Positions 9,171-17,899 are shown, numbered from the stretch's first letter. The stretch is 64,000 bases of DNA from Ancylobacter vacuolatus (GCF_030813595.1 NZ_JAUSUH010000002.1:310001-374000); one strand, 5' to 3'. Numbers and translations are program-made. The notes: a model not told the origin generated them from the sequence alone.

Positions 9171-11282
9171 ATGGCACGCAAGACCAAGGGGGCCGCAGGG
9201 TCAACCGCCAGGATTCACGACCAGACGCTGACGCGTGGCACTGGCGGGGAGCTACACCAGTTCGCTCAGGGCGACACGCCTGTCATGACGACCGCCCAGG
9301 GCGGGCCGGTGGCGGACGACCAGAACTCGCTGAAAGTGGGGGCGCGCGGCCCGGCGCTGATCGAGGACTTCCACTTTCGCGAGAAGATGTTCCATTTCGA
9401 CCATGAGCGCATTCCCGAGCGCGTGGTGCATGCGCGCGGTTATGGCGCGCATGGCTATTTCGAAACCTATGAATCGCTGGCGAAATACACCCGCGCCGAC
9501 CTGTTCCAGCGCGCCGGCGAGAAGACCCCGGCCTTTGTCCGCTTCTCGACGGTGGCGGGCTCCAAGGGCTCGTTCGACCTCGCCCGCGACGTGCGCGGCT
9601 TCGCGGTCAAGATCTACACGCAGGAGGGCAATTGGGACCTCGTCGGTAACAACATCCCGGTGTTCTTCATCCAGGACGCGATCAAGTTTCCCGATATCAT
9701 CCACGCGGTGAAGCCGGAGCCGGACCGCGCCTTTCCGCAGGCGCAGTCGGCGCATGACAATTTCTGGGACTTCATTTCGCTGACCCCGGAATCCATGCAC
9801 ATGATCATGTGGGTGATGTCCGACCGGGCGATCCCGCGCTCCTTCCGCTTCATGGAAGGCTTCGGCGTCCACACCTTCCGCCTGCTGAACGCGCAGGACG
9901 AATCCACCTTCGTCAAGTTCATCTGGAAGCCCAAGCTCGGCCTGCAATCGGTGGTGTGGAACGAGGCGGTGAAGATCAATGGGGCGGACCCGGATTTCCA
10001 TCGCCGCGATTTGTGGGAGGCCATCCAGTCCGGCAATTTCCCGGAATGGGAACTGTGCGTGCAGCTGTTCGACCAGGAGTTCGCCGACAGCTTCGATTTC
10101 GACGTGCTCGACCCGACCAAGCTGATCCCGGAAGAGATCCTCAAGCCGGTGCCGATCGGCCGGCTGGTGCTGGACCGGATGCCGGACAATTTCTTCGCCG
10201 AGACCGAGCAGGTGGCGTTCATGACGCAGAACGTGCCGCCGGGCATCGATTTCTCCAACGACCCGCTGCTGCAGGGCCGCAACTTCTCCTATCTCGACAC
10301 CCAGCTGAAGCGGCTCGGCAGCCCGAACTTCACCCATATCCCGATCAACGCGCCGAAATGCCCCTTCGCCCATTTCCAGCAGGACGGGCACATGGCGATG
10401 CGCAACCCGGTGGGGCGCACCAACTACCAGCCGAATTCGCGCGGCGAGGGGCCTCGCCCCGACCCGGTGCGCGGCTTCCGCTCCTTCGCCGAGGAGATCG
10501 AAGCGCCGAAAGTGCGGCTGCGGCCGGAAAGCTTCGCGGACCATTACAGCCAGGCGCGGCAGTTCTTCAACAGCCAGACCGGGCCAGAGCAGAAGCACAT
10601 CGCCATGGCGCTGACCTTCGAGCTCGCCAAGGTGGAAGACGTGGTGATCCGCGAGCGGATGGTGGCGCATCTGCTCACCATCGACGCGGCTCTGGGCGCC
10701 ACGGTGGCCGACAAGCTCGGCATCGAGACGCTGCCCAAGCCCGCCGAGGCGGCGGTGACCCCGCGCGACGACCTGCCCGCCTCGCCCGCGCTCAGCATCA
10801 TCCAGAACGGGCCTGAGAGCTTCAAAGGCCGCAAGGTCGGCGTGCTGGTCAGCAATGGCTGCGACGGCGCACTGCTGACGGCGCTCCAGGCGGCGCTGGC
10901 GGCGGAAGGCGCGACGATGGAGCTGATCGCGCCGAAGGTCGGCGGCGTCGAGACCGCCGACGGCACCAAGCTTCCCGCCCATCACATGATCGATGGCGGC
11001 CCCTCGGTGCTGTTCGACGCGGTGGCGCTGCTGCTGTCGGAAGAGGGCGCCGAACGACTGGCGGGCGAGGCGGCGGCGCGCGACTTCGTGGCGGACGCCT
11101 TCGCCCATTGCAAGTTCATCGGCTTCACCGCCGCCGCCCTGCCGCTGATGGCCAAGGCCGGCGTCGCCCCGGATGAAGATGAGGGGCTGATCGCGCTGGA
11201 GGAGGGCGCGTCGGTGGACGCCTTCATCGCGAGCTGCCGCACGCTGCGCCTGTGGGCGCGCGAGGGCGCGGTCAAGCTCTGA
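9171..11282 (+). CDS. katE: Large-subunit monofunctional catalase (KatE/HPII type)
   Basis: 703 residues, the size of clade-2 catalases. The heme-side His lies in [15 protein letters not shown], followed by [15 protein letters not shown] and the proximal heme Tyr in [15 protein letters not shown]. The C-terminal 170 residues ([15 protein letters not shown] onward) form the DJ-1/flavodoxin-like domain that distinguishes large catalases. It decomposes hydrogen peroxide in the cytoplasm. A terminator-like hairpin follows immediately. Confidence 0.97.
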   Translation: MARKTKGAAGSTARIHDQTLTRGTGGELHQFAQGDTPVMTTAQGGPVADDQNSLKVGARGPALIEDFHFREKMFHFDHERIPERVVHARGYGAHGYFETYESLAKYTRADLFQRAGEKTPAFVRFSTVAGSKGSFDLARDVRGFAVKIYTQEGNWDLVGNNIPVFFIQDAIKFPDIIHAVKPEPDRAFPQAQSAHDNFWDFISLTPESMHMIMWVMSDRAIPRSFRFMEGFGVHTFRLLNAQDESTFVKFIWKPKLGLQSVVWNEAVKINGADPDFHRRDLWEAIQSGNFPEWELCVQLFDQEFADSFDFDVLDPTKLIPEEILKPVPIGRLVLDRMPDNFFAETEQVAFMTQNVPPGIDFSNDPLLQGRNFSYLDTQLKRLGSPNFTHIPINAPKCPFAHFQQDGHMAMRNPVGRTNYQPNSRGEGPRPDPVRGFRSFAEEIEAPKVRLRPESFADHYSQARQFFNSQTGPEQKHIAMALTFELAKVEDVVIRERMVAHLLTIDAALGATVADKLGIETLPKPAEAAVTPRDDLPASPALSIIQNGPESFKGRKVGVLVSNGCDGALLTALQAALAAEGATMELIAPKVGGVETADGTKLPAHHMIDGGPSVLFDAVALLLSEEGAERLAGEAAARDFVADAFAHCKFIGFTAAALPLMAKAGVAPDEDEGLIALEEGASVDAFIASCRTLRLWAREGAVKL

Positions 11283-11285
11283 CAC

Positions 11286-11323
11286 GGCGGGGCGGCGCGC
11301 ACCGGCGCCGCTCCCCGCTTTTT
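11286..11323 (+). terminator. Intrinsic terminator after katE
   Basis: A GC-rich imperfect stem-loop begins just after the katE stop (GCGGGG...CGGCGC pairing with GCGCCG...CCCCGC) and is followed by TTTTT at 11319-11323. It lies between katE and xthA, so xthA probably has its own promoter or depends on read-through. Confidence 0.7.
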
Positions 11324-11338
11324 GCCCGAACCGCGCCG

Positions 11339-12145
11339 ATGAAGATCGCCACCTTCAACGTCAACGGCATCAATGGTCGGCTCGCCGTGCTGCTGCGCTG
11401 GCTGGAGGAGGCGCGCCCGGATGCGGTGTGCCTGCAGGAGCTGAAGGCGCCGGACGCGCGCTTTCCCATCCGCGCCATCGAGCAGGCCGGCTATGGCGCG
11501 ATCTGGCACGGCCAGAAGAGCTGGAACGGCGTCGCCATCCTCGCCCTCGGGCGCGAACCGATCGAGACAAGGCGGGGGCTGCCGGGCGATCCGGATGACG
11601 AACAGGCCCGCTATATCGAGGCGGCGGTCGAGGGCCTGCTGATCGGCTGCCTGTATCTGCCGAACGGCAATCCGGCGCCGGGGGCGAAATTCGACGCCAA
11701 GCGGCGCTGGTTCGCGCGGCTCGCCGCCCATGCGGCGGAACTGCTGGCGCTCGACGTGCCCGTCATCCTCGCCGGCGACTACAATGTGATGCCGACCGAA
11801 CTCGACGTGTATAAGCCCGAGCGCTGGGTGGACGACGCGCTGTTCCGTCCGGAGGTGCGCGCGGCCTTCCATGCGCTCATCGCGCAGGGCTGGACCGATG
11901 CGCTGCGCGCGCGGCATCCCGACGCGCGGCTCTACACCTTCTGGGACTATCTCCGCCACGCCTTCGCGCGCGACGCCGGCCTGCGGCTCGATCACCTGCT
12001 GCTCAGCCCCAAACTGGCGCCGCGCCTCTCCGCCGCCGGGGTCGACCGTGCCGTGCGCAGCTGGGAGAAGGCGAGCGACCACGCCCCGGCCTGGATCGAG
12101 TTGGCACCCGCCCGCGCGGCCCGGCGCCGCAAGCCGGCAGGTTAA
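11339..12145 (+). CDS. xthA: Exodeoxyribonuclease III
   Basis: 268 residues of the exonuclease III/AP endonuclease family. MKIATFNVNGINGRL (with the metal-site Asn), VCLQELK (metal Glu), AGDYNVMPTELDVY (catalytic Asp/Asn) and the C-terminal LRLDHLLLS and SDHAPAWIEL (catalytic Asp-His) are all present. The open frame extends upstream, but the family N-terminus fixes the start at ATG 11339. It cleaves AP sites and removes 3' blocking groups. Its stop overlaps the convergent sigma-factor gene by 4 bp. Confidence 0.95.
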   Translation: MKIATFNVNGINGRLAVLLRWLEEARPDAVCLQELKAPDARFPIRAIEQAGYGAIWHGQKSWNGVAILALGREPIETRRGLPGDPDDEQARYIEAAVEGLLIGCLYLPNGNPAPGAKFDAKRRWFARLAAHAAELLALDVPVILAGDYNVMPTELDVYKPERWVDDALFRPEVRAAFHALIAQGWTDALRARHPDARLYTFWDYLRHAFARDAGLRLDHLLLSPKLAPRLSAAGVDRAVRSWEKASDHAPAWIELAPARAARRRKPAG

Positions 12146-13395
12146 AGCTTCAACCCGTCGAGATGGCCGCGGATATGCGCGGCTTCGGCCGGCGTGGTGG
12201 CGAGGCTGATGGCGGTCATGAAGCCCTCACGCGCCTCCCTGGTCCGGCCGAGCTGCATCAGCAGCGCCCCGCGCAGGCCGTGATAATGAAAATAGCCGCC
12301 CAGCCGGTCGCCCAGCGGCTCCACCATGGCGAGCGCCGCTTCCGGCCCGCGGAGCTTGGAAATCACCACTGCGCGGTTGAGCGTCACCACGGGCGAGGGT
12401 TGGAGGATCTCCAGCGTGCCGTAGAGCAGGTCGATCTGCGCCCAGTCGGTGGCCTCGGGCGTCTCCGCCCGCGCATGCAGCGCCGCAATCGCCGCCTGCA
12501 CCTGATAGGCTCCCGGCCTGCGGTGGCGGATGGCCTTTTCGAGCAGCGCGAGGCCCTCGGCGATCATCGCCCGGTTCCACAGGGCGCGGTCCTGCTGGTC
12601 GAGCAGGATCACCGCGCCCCCGGCATCGAAGCGGGCAGAGGCCCGGGCGTGCTGGAGCAGCATGAGGGCGGCAAGACCCATGATCTCCGGCTCGGCCGGA
12701 AACAGGCGCAGCAGCAGCCGGGCGAGGCGGATCGCTTCCTCGCACAGCGGCTCGCGGGCGGCAGTCTGGTCGCCGGCGGCGGAATAACCCTCGTTGAAGA
12801 TGAGGTAGAGCATGGCGGCGACAGCGCCGAGCCGCTCCGCCCGCTCCACCGGCCCCGGCGGCTCGAAAGGCACCCCGCCCTCCCCGCTTTGCGCCCGGGC
12901 GATGCGGGCCTTGGCCCGCGTGAGGCGCTGTTCCATCGCCGCCTCGCTGACCAGAAAGGCGCGGGCGATCTGGCCGACGGAGAGGCCCGAGACGATGCGC
13001 AGCGCGAGCGCGATCTGCTGCGTCGCCGGCAGCTCGGGATGGCAGCAGATGAACAGAAGGCGCAGCACGTCGTCTCGGTAATGGGCGCCGTCCATGCGCG
13101 CGGCGATCTCCGCCTCGGCGTCTTCGGTGTCGGAGAAGACTTCCTCGGGCGGCAGTTCCGCCTGCTTTGCGCGCCGCCGCACACTGTCGAGCGCGACATT
13201 GCGGCCGACAAAGATCAGCCAGGCGGCAGGGTCGCGCGGCGGTCCGTTCTGCGGCCAACTCTTCAGCGCCCGCAGGCACGCCTCCTGAAAGGCCTCCTCG
13301 GCGAGGTCGAGATCGCGGAAATAGCGCAGCAGTGCCGCGAGTGCCTGCGGGCGCGCCGCCGTGAGCGTGGTGCCGATGCTCCGCGCCGCGTCCAT
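12142..13395 (-). CDS. ECF42-type sigma factor with C-terminal TPR-like extension
   Basis: 417 residues. The N-terminal 180 residues carry sigma region 2 (YFRDLDLAEEAFQEACLRALKSWP...PAAWLIFVGRNVALDSVRR) and region 4 (ATQQIALALRIVSGLSVGQIARAFLVSEAAMEQRLTRAK). The remaining 230 residues form the helical TPR-like extension (GYSAAGD; LLYGTLEILQPSPVVTLNRAVV) typical of ECF42. These sigma factors lack a normal anti-sigma and sit beside a YciI/DGPF protein, exactly as here: the YciI gene directly upstream overlaps this start by 1 base (TGATG). The stimulus is not known from sequence. Confidence 0.93.
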   Translation of the reverse strand: MDAARSIGTTLTAARPQALAALLRYFRDLDLAEEAFQEACLRALKSWPQNGPPRDPAAWLIFVGRNVALDSVRRRAKQAELPPEEVFSDTEDAEAEIAARMDGAHYRDDVLRLLFICCHPELPATQQIALALRIVSGLSVGQIARAFLVSEAAMEQRLTRAKARIARAQSGEGGVPFEPPGPVERAERLGAVAAMLYLIFNEGYSAAGDQTAAREPLCEEAIRLARLLLRLFPAEPEIMGLAALMLLQHARASARFDAGGAVILLDQQDRALWNRAMIAEGLALLEKAIRHRRPGAYQVQAAIAALHARAETPEATDWAQIDLLYGTLEILQPSPVVTLNRAVVISKLRGPEAALAMVEPLGDRLGGYFHYHGLRGALLMQLGRTREAREGFMTAISLATTPAEAAHIRGHLDGLKL

Positions 13396-13766
13396 CAGGG
13401 CCGCGCGCCGCCATCAAGGAACAGGCCGACCGGGCGTACCTCATAGCAGCCGCCGGGATTGGCGACGCCGAGCTCGCGGGCGATGCCGAGCGCCTCTTCC
13501 AGATCGGCACAGTCGAGGATGTAGAAGCCGAGCAACTGCTCCTTGGTCTCGGCGAAGGGGCCGTCGAGCACGAGCGGCGGATCCTGGTCCTTGCGCAGCG
13601 TGGTGGCGGCGGTGGTGGGCAGCAGCCGCGCGGCCGGGCCGAGCTTGCCGGCCGCCGTCAGCCGCTCATGGACGATGCCGAGCCGCGCCATCACGGCGTC
13701 GTCCTCTTCCTTGGTCCAGGCGCAGACGACATCTTCCTGGTGGTAGCAGAGCAGGGCGTAGAACAT
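13395..13766 (-). CDS. YciI/DGPF-domain protein, partner of ECF42 sigma factor
   Basis: 123 residues with MFYALLCYHQED at the start and the DGPF-family signature LVLDGPFAETKEQLLGFYIL followed by YEVRPVGLF. The fold is the dimeric alpha/beta ferredoxin-like YciI family. It is translationally coupled to the ECF42 sigma gene downstream, a conserved association in Proteobacteria and Actinobacteria. It may sense or process a small molecule or take part in sigma-factor control; the mechanism is not established from the sequence. Confidence 0.92.
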   Translation of the reverse strand: MFYALLCYHQEDVVCAWTKEEDDAVMARLGIVHERLTAAGKLGPAARLLPTTAATTLRKDQDPPLVLDGPFAETKEQLLGFYILDCADLEEALGIARELGVANPGGCYEVRPVGLFLDGGARP

Positions 13767-13790
13767 GGGGCACCTTTCGTGAGACAGGGA

Positions 13791-14108
13791 TCAGCCGCCG
13801 CTGATCGCGGTGATGACGAAGACATCCGCCCCGGGGGCGAGCAGGGTGGAGAGACGGGCGCGGCGGCCGGCGACGAAAACGTTGATATGGCGCCGGATCG
13901 CCGGCGTCTCGTCGCAGATGCGCTCGCGCATGCCGGGCCAGAGCGCGTCGAGCCCGTCGACCATCTCCGCGACGCTTGAAGCGTTCACCGGCACCAGCCG
14001 GTCGGCGCCGGGAAACAGCACGACGAGATGCGGCGGCAGGCGCACAAGGACGGGGGCGGGGCCGTCATGCGAAGCCGCCGCCGGCTCTTGCCCGCCCATC
14101 GGCTTCAC
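13791..14108 (-). CDS. MoaD/ThiS-like ubiquitin-fold protein with C-terminal Gly-Gly
   Basis: 105 residues. After a short N-terminal tail, VLVRLPPHLVVLFPGADRLVPV, then INVFVAGRRARLSTLLAPGADVFVITAISGG match a beta-grasp MoaD/ThiS fold. The chain ends in the free Gly-Gly that sulfur-carrier and ubiquitin-like proteins need for adenylation and thiocarboxylation. No molybdopterin or thiamine genes are nearby. It overlaps the upstream propeller gene by 4 bp, so the two are coupled; function as a sulfur carrier or protein tag for an unknown pathway is inference. Confidence 0.8.
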   Translation of the reverse strand: MKPMGGQEPAAASHDGPAPVLVRLPPHLVVLFPGADRLVPVNASSVAEMVDGLDALWPGMRERICDETPAIRRHINVFVAGRRARLSTLLAPGADVFVITAISGG

Positions 14109-15190
14109 CGCTCCAGCACCAGCGTTTCGACCGAGGTGATGGTCGGCAGATGCGGGGCCACGCAGTCCCAGCTCTCGCCCTCATCCGTGCTGGCATAGAG
14201 CCCGCCGGCATTGCTGCCGAAATAGACCCCAGCCGGCTCTAGCGTGTCGGTCGCCATCGCCTGGCGCAGCACGTTGAAATAGGCGCCGCCCTGCGGCAGG
14301 CCGGCGCGGTTCGCCTGCCAGCTGGCGCCGGCGTCCCCCGTTCGCCACACGGCGGCGTTGCCCTCCGGCATGAAGCGGCCCTTGATGTCGCCGTTCAGCG
14401 GGATGAGATAGAGCCCGTCCGGGTCGCGCGGATGCACGGCGGCCGGAAAGCCGAAGGAGGAGGGCAGGCCCTTTTCGATGCTCTCCCAGCTGCGGCCGCC
14501 ATCGTCGGAGCGGTACATGCCGCAATGGTTCTGCTGGTAGAGTCGGCCGCGCCCGCCCGGCGCCATCACCAGGCAGTGCACGCACTGGCCGAACTCCAGA
14601 TAGTTCTGCCCCTCCGGCATGAAGTCGGCGCGGGTCCCGCGGTTGCGGGCTTCCCAGGTGGCGCCGCCATCCTCGCTGGCGAAAACGCCCGCGGCGGAAA
14701 TGCCGACCCAGATCTTGTTCGGATCGGCCGGGTCGAGCACCAGCGAATGCAGGATCAGCCCGGCGCCGCCGGGGTTCCATTCCGGCCGGCTCGGGTGCTT
14801 TTGCAAGCCGTCGATGTGGGTCCAGCTCACCCCGCCATCGGTGCTGCGGAACAGCCCGGCCGGCTCGACGCCGGCATAGAGGCTGCCATCGGCGCCGACG
14901 GCGAGGCTCCAGACCGATTTCACCGGCGCCTGCCCGGCCTCATAGGCGAGGCCCTGGCTCGAATGGGTCCAGCTGGCGCCGAGATCAGTCGATTTCCACA
15001 CTGCCGGGCCGAACCATTCATTGCCGCCGCCGGCATAGAGCGTGCCGCTCAAAGGATCGGCGACCACATGGTTGGTCGGCCATGTCTCGCAGAACGGGCC
15101 GCGCAGCTGCCAGGCGCGCCGCGTCGCGTCGCTCTCCAGCACAAAGGCGCCCTTACGGGTGCCGACGAGAACGAAAACCTGCCGTGCCAT
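14105..15190 (-). CDS. Beta-propeller (BNR/sialidase-like repeat) protein paired with MoaD-like protein
   Basis: 361 residues with no signal peptide. Repeated blades with Asp-box/BNR signatures are evident: WKSTDLGASWTHSS, FRSTDGGVSWTHID, FASEDGGATWEARN, YRSDDGGRSWESIE, WRTGDAGASWQANR and YASTDEGESWDCVA, about one per 50 residues. This indicates a 6-7-bladed propeller of the COG4447 type, annotated in databases as exo-alpha-sialidase or WD40/YVTN-like. Nothing marks it as a true sialidase (no FRIP motif or Arg triad recognised). It overlaps the MoaD-like gene (ATGA). The cytoplasmic role is unknown; binding the Gly-Gly partner is speculation. Confidence 0.83.
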   Translation of the reverse strand: MARQVFVLVGTRKGAFVLESDATRRAWQLRGPFCETWPTNHVVADPLSGTLYAGGGNEWFGPAVWKSTDLGASWTHSSQGLAYEAGQAPVKSVWSLAVGADGSLYAGVEPAGLFRSTDGGVSWTHIDGLQKHPSRPEWNPGGAGLILHSLVLDPADPNKIWVGISAAGVFASEDGGATWEARNRGTRADFMPEGQNYLEFGQCVHCLVMAPGGRGRLYQQNHCGMYRSDDGGRSWESIEKGLPSSFGFPAAVHPRDPDGLYLIPLNGDIKGRFMPEGNAAVWRTGDAGASWQANRAGLPQGGAYFNVLRQAMATDTLEPAGVYFGSNAGGLYASTDEGESWDCVAPHLPTITSVETLVLER

Positions 15191-15203
15191 CGCCGCCTCC
15201 CCC

Positions 15204-15620
15204 TCAACTCACCACGACCACGACCATCCAGGACACGCCGAAACGGTCGACGAGCGAGCCGAAGGCCGGGGCGAAGAAGGTGGGGCCGAGCGGCATCGTC
15301 ACCTGCCCGCCCTCGGACAGGGCGGCAAACCGCGTCTCGGCCTCTTGCGTTGTCGCGACCGACAGCGCCAGCGAGACGCCGGCAAAGCCGGCCGCGTCGG
15401 ACTGGCAGCCATCGGACGCCATCAGCTCAGCGTCACCGACGCGGAAGCTGGCATGCATCACCTTGTCGTCCCAGCCCTCCGGTATCATGCCCGGCGGCGG
15501 TGCCTCGGGCGCCTCGCCAAAGCGCATCAGCGCCGTCACCTCAGCCCCCACCGCCTGGGCGTAGAACGCCAGCGCCTCTTCGGTGCGCCCGTTGAACATC
15601 AGATAGGCCTGCACGTTCAT
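15204..15620 (-). CDS. VOC superfamily protein (PhnB-like)
   Basis: 138 residues of the glyoxalase/VOC fold: MNVQAYLMFNGRTEEALAFYAQAVGAEV, then GDAELMASDG and MPLGPTFFAPAFGSLVDRFGVSWMVVV, the two beta-alpha-beta-beta-beta modules of PhnB/YjdN-type proteins. These often accompany SRPBCC (AHSA1) and YciI proteins in ECF-associated stress clusters, as in this neighbourhood. Catalytic activity, if any, is unknown. It lies 13 bases downstream of the beta-propeller gene's start side, on the same strand, and may be the first gene of that run. Confidence 0.88.
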   Translation of the reverse strand: MNVQAYLMFNGRTEEALAFYAQAVGAEVTALMRFGEAPEAPPPGMIPEGWDDKVMHASFRVGDAELMASDGCQSDAAGFAGVSLALSVATTQEAETRFAALSEGGQVTMPLGPTFFAPAFGSLVDRFGVSWMVVVVVS

Positions 15621-15677
15621 TGCGGTTCTCCCCTTGATTGCCTTCGACGACCCGAGGACGATCGGCGACGCGCGGAA

Positions 15678-15714
15678 CCGACAGGGACTGAGAAAATTTT
15701 CGCGGCCCTGTCGG
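15678..15714. repeat. Nested inverted repeat in the VOC/SRPBCC intergenic region
   Basis: CCGACAGGG (15678-15686) and CCCTGTCGG (15706-15714) form a perfect 9-bp inverted repeat around a 19-base centre that itself contains the palindrome GAAAATTTTC (15692-15701). It lies in the 150-bp divergent gap between the VOC gene (starts 15620) and the SRPBCC gene (starts 15773). It could be an operator or an RNA hairpin; which one is unresolved. Confidence 0.55.
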
Positions 15715-15772
15715 CGGGTGGCCGGATCGCGCGTCCTTGGGCATCACCGGCAGATCAGGAGGCTCACCCGCC

Positions 15773-16216
15773 ATGCCCAGCACGATACGCCTGCACCGCG
15801 TCCTCGCAACCCGCCCGGAGAAGGTCTACCGCGCCTTTATCGAGGTGGACGCGCTGGCGAAGTGGATTCCGCCGAACGGCTTCACCTGCACCGTGGACCA
15901 TCTCGATGCCCGCGTCGGTGGCACGTTCCGGATGGCGTTCCGCAACTTCACCACCGGCGCCAGCCATGCCTTCGGCGGCACCTATCTGGAGCTGAACCCC
16001 GGCAAGAGCCTGCGCTACACCGACCGCTTCGACGACCCCGCCTTGCCTGGCGAGATTGTGGTGAGCGTCAGCCTGAGGGAGGTGTCGGTGGGCACCGAGC
16101 TGGAGATCGAGCAGGCGGGCATACCGGACGCCATTCCGCCCGAGGCCTGCACGCTGGGCTGGCAGCAGTCGCTGGAGAACCTCGCCCGGCTGGTGGAGCC
16201 GGAGATCCCCGGCTAG
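15773..16216 (+). CDS. SRPBCC (AHSA1-like) family protein
   Basis: 147 residues from the ATG at 15773, which follows AGGAGG; an upstream ATG at 15737 is in frame but leads through non-family sequence. STIRLHRVLATRPEKVYRAFIEVDALAKWIPPNGFTC and the strand-rich remainder (GGTFRMAFRNFTTG, GGTYLELNPGKSLRYTDRF) match the activator-of-Hsp90 homologue 1-like START-fold family. Such proteins bind hydrophobic ligands; none is known for this one. It is divergent from the VOC gene, with which it probably shares regulation. Confidence 0.9.
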   Translation: MPSTIRLHRVLATRPEKVYRAFIEVDALAKWIPPNGFTCTVDHLDARVGGTFRMAFRNFTTGASHAFGGTYLELNPGKSLRYTDRFDDPALPGEIVVSVSLREVSVGTELEIEQAGIPDAIPPEACTLGWQQSLENLARLVEPEIPG

Positions 16217-16239
16217 AGCACAAGGCCGGGCGGCGCGCC

Positions 16240-16878
16240 CTACCAGCGCGCCACGCGCGGGGCGAGGAGCGCCCCCGCCCCGGCGAGGCCGGCAATGGCC
16301 AGGCTGTACCAGGCGGCGACGAAGAGCGGGGAATCGTCCGGGCAATGGGCGGCATAGAACGCGCCCGCCAGCCCGCCCGCCAGCAGCCCCGCCACCGCGC
16401 CGGCCAGCGCCGGGCGCGCCGGCGCGCCATGGCGCAGCACCGCCAGGAACACCACCAGCGGCGCGGCGCCGATCAGCGGAATGAAGGTGAGGCAGACGCG
16501 GGCATTGACCCCGACCAGCCGCACGGCCCAGTCGGCAGAGGGAACCGCCAGCAGTTCCAGCCCCACCGCGGCGAGCAGCAGCAGCGGCCCAGCCAGCAGC
16601 CAGCCCAGCGGCGCGCGCGCCTCCTCGCCCGGCCGCACCAGCCGGCGCAGCAGGACAAAGGCGCTGGCGGCCAAAGCGAGCGTCACCACGAATTTGAACA
16701 CGAAGCGCGCCGTCTCCAGCGAGGCCAGCGCATCGGGGCGTGGACCGAGGGCGAGCGCAAACACCGCACCCGCCAGCACAAGCGCGAGCGCCAGCGCCAC
16801 GCGCCAGGCGGTTGCCAGCGGCAGCGCCTGGCGGCGTGTATCGGCGGCCATCGCCCGGATGAGGTCTTGCGTGTCCAT
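16240..16878 (-). CDS. nrsF: Membrane anti-sigma factor NrsF (DUF1109)
   Basis: 212 residues with six hydrophobic segments after a short cytoplasmic N-terminus (MDTQDLIRAMAADTRRQALPL), the DUF1109/NrsF layout. Two cysteines, C129 (ARVCLTF) and C179 (AAHCPDD), sit where Caulobacter NrsF has the conserved cysteines needed for metal-responsive release of SigF. The ATG at 16878 lies one base after the sigF stop, so the pair is coupled; an upstream TTG at 16893 is possible but less likely. Expected role: it holds SigF at the inner membrane until oxidising or metal stress. Confidence 0.92.
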   Translation of the reverse strand: MDTQDLIRAMAADTRRQALPLATAWRVALALALVLAGAVFALALGPRPDALASLETARFVFKFVVTLALAASAFVLLRRLVRPGEEARAPLGWLLAGPLLLLAAVGLELLAVPSADWAVRLVGVNARVCLTFIPLIGAAPLVVFLAVLRHGAPARPALAGAVAGLLAGGLAGAFYAAHCPDDSPLFVAAWYSLAIAGLAGAGALLAPRVARW

Positions 16879-16879
16879 G

Positions 16880-17416
16880 TCACTCACGTCCAAATCGCCG
16901 CGCGATCGCGGCCAGTCCCCGGTGCAGCGCCACCCGCACCGCCGCCTCGGTCATCGCATAGGTCCGCGCCGTCTCCTCGACCGAGCGGCCGTCGACCGAA
17001 ATCGCCGCCACCACCGAGCGCTGCGTCGGCGCGAGCCCGTCGAGCGCCCGGGTGATGTCGCGCGCGCTCACCGTCTCGACCTCCGGCTGGGCGAAGGTTT
17101 CGGCAATGTCGTCGACGTCGATCTCCACCCGCCGGCCACGCCGGCGGAAGGCGTCGATCAGCTTGAAGCGCGCAATGGCATAGACCCAGGGCAGAACCGG
17201 CGCCTCGGGCAGCCATGTATGGCGCTTCAGATGGATCGCCAGCAGCACCTCCTGCACCACATCTTCCGCATCGACCCCGCCATGGGTGATCTTGCCGCGC
17301 GCATAGGCACGGACAAGGCCCGCGACACGGTCGAGAAACGCTGAATAGCAGCGCTCGTCGCCCGCGAGGGCGGCGCGGAGCAGATCGGCAAGTTCGCGCT
17401 CGTTCTTGCCGCTCAA
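16880..17416 (-). CDS. sigF: ECF sigma factor SigF (NrsF-controlled)
   Basis: 178 residues with region 2 ([21 protein letters not shown]...[21 protein letters not shown]) and region 4 ([51 protein letters not shown]). No ATG is available; the TTG at 17416 is preceded by AAGGAG at good spacing, so TTG is the likely start. With nrsF downstream and the bufferin operon divergent, this is the SigF-NrsF-bufferin arrangement known from Caulobacter. It likely drives the bufferin operon and its own gene from the twin sites at 17432-17457 and 17523-17548. Confidence 0.92.
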   Translation of the reverse strand: MSGKNERELADLLRAALAGDERCYSAFLDRVAGLVRAYARGKITHGGVDAEDVVQEVLLAIHLKRHTWLPEAPVLPWVYAIARFKLIDAFRRRGRRVEIDVDDIAETFAQPEVETVSARDITRALDGLAPTQRSVVAAISVDGRSVEETARTYAMTEAAVRVALHRGLAAIARRFGRE

Positions 17417-17431
17417 CGCCGGTCTCTCCTT

Positions 17432-17457
17432 TTCGCGCGCCCGGGCCGCCTTGTTAC
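17432..17457 (-). promoter_or_regulatory. Candidate SigF promoter upstream of sigF
   Basis: On the minus strand, GTAACA is followed after exactly 16 bases by CGAA, the SigF-type -35/-10 pattern. It repeats identically in spacing upstream of bufA. The -10 is only 15 bases from the TTG start of sigF, and the ribosome-binding site AAGGAG directly follows CGAA. Transcripts from this promoter would therefore be nearly leaderless or lose the RBS, which lowers confidence. Confidence 0.5.
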
Positions 17458-17522
17458 GGACGGGCGGAAATAATCTGCGAAAGCCACGCCCACCTCATCA
17501 CGAATTCGTGTCGGAGAGGAGC

Positions 17523-17548
17523 GTAACACCGCCGGCTCCCGTCTCGAA
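17523..17548 (+). promoter_or_regulatory. SigF-type promoter of the bufferin operon
   Basis: GTAACA (17523-17528), 16-base spacer, CGAA (17545-17548). This matches the published Caulobacter SigF consensus (GTAACC and CGAA) as I recall it. It sits 55 bases ahead of the bufA ATG, leaving a normal leader with GGAGA before the start. Confidence 0.75.
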
Positions 17549-17603
17549 TGGACCGATGCAGGGTCAAGCACGGCCCGCTGCACCGTTCAACAGGAGACGA
17601 CCC

Positions 17604-17891
17604 ATGAACCGCTCGACCCTCGCTCTCGCGCTCGCCGGCTCCCTCGCCACTGCCCTTGCCGGCGCCGCCTTCGCCGCCCCGCTGTCGCCGGAAAAGATGG
17701 CCGGCAACGAGAAGTGCTACGGCGTTGCCCTGAAGGGACAGAATGACTGCGCCGCCGGCGCCGGCACCACCTGCGCCGGCACGTCGACCATGGACTATCA
17801 GGGCAATGCCTGGAAGGCGGTTCCCAAGGGCACTTGCGTGACCATGAAGGGCGGCATGCATATGGGCTCGCTGACCCCGATCAAGAGCTGA
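17604..17891 (+). CDS. bufA: Bufferin BufA1 (DUF2282), copper-binding RiPP precursor
   Basis: 95 residues: a Sec signal peptide ([24 protein letters not shown]) and a short mature part with four cysteines, C38, C49, C57 and C78, in the DUF2282 pattern [37 protein letters not shown]. Bufferins are periplasmic RiPPs whose cysteines are converted by the MNIO enzyme BufB (with BufC) into heterocycles that chelate copper. The frame extends upstream, but the signal peptide and the RBS at 17592 fix the ATG at 17604. It is the first gene after the SigF-type promoter and is followed by a strong hairpin before bufB. Confidence 0.93.
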   Translation: MNRSTLALALAGSLATALAGAAFAAPLSPEKMAGNEKCYGVALKGQNDCAAGAGTTCAGTSTMDYQGNAWKAVPKGTCVTMKGGMHMGSLTPIKS

Positions 17892-17899
17892 GCCGGCTC

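Noticed and set aside
9252-11285. 677-codon minus-strand frame opposite katE
   Set aside because: The plus strand encodes an unmistakable catalase along the whole length; the antisense translation has no family features.
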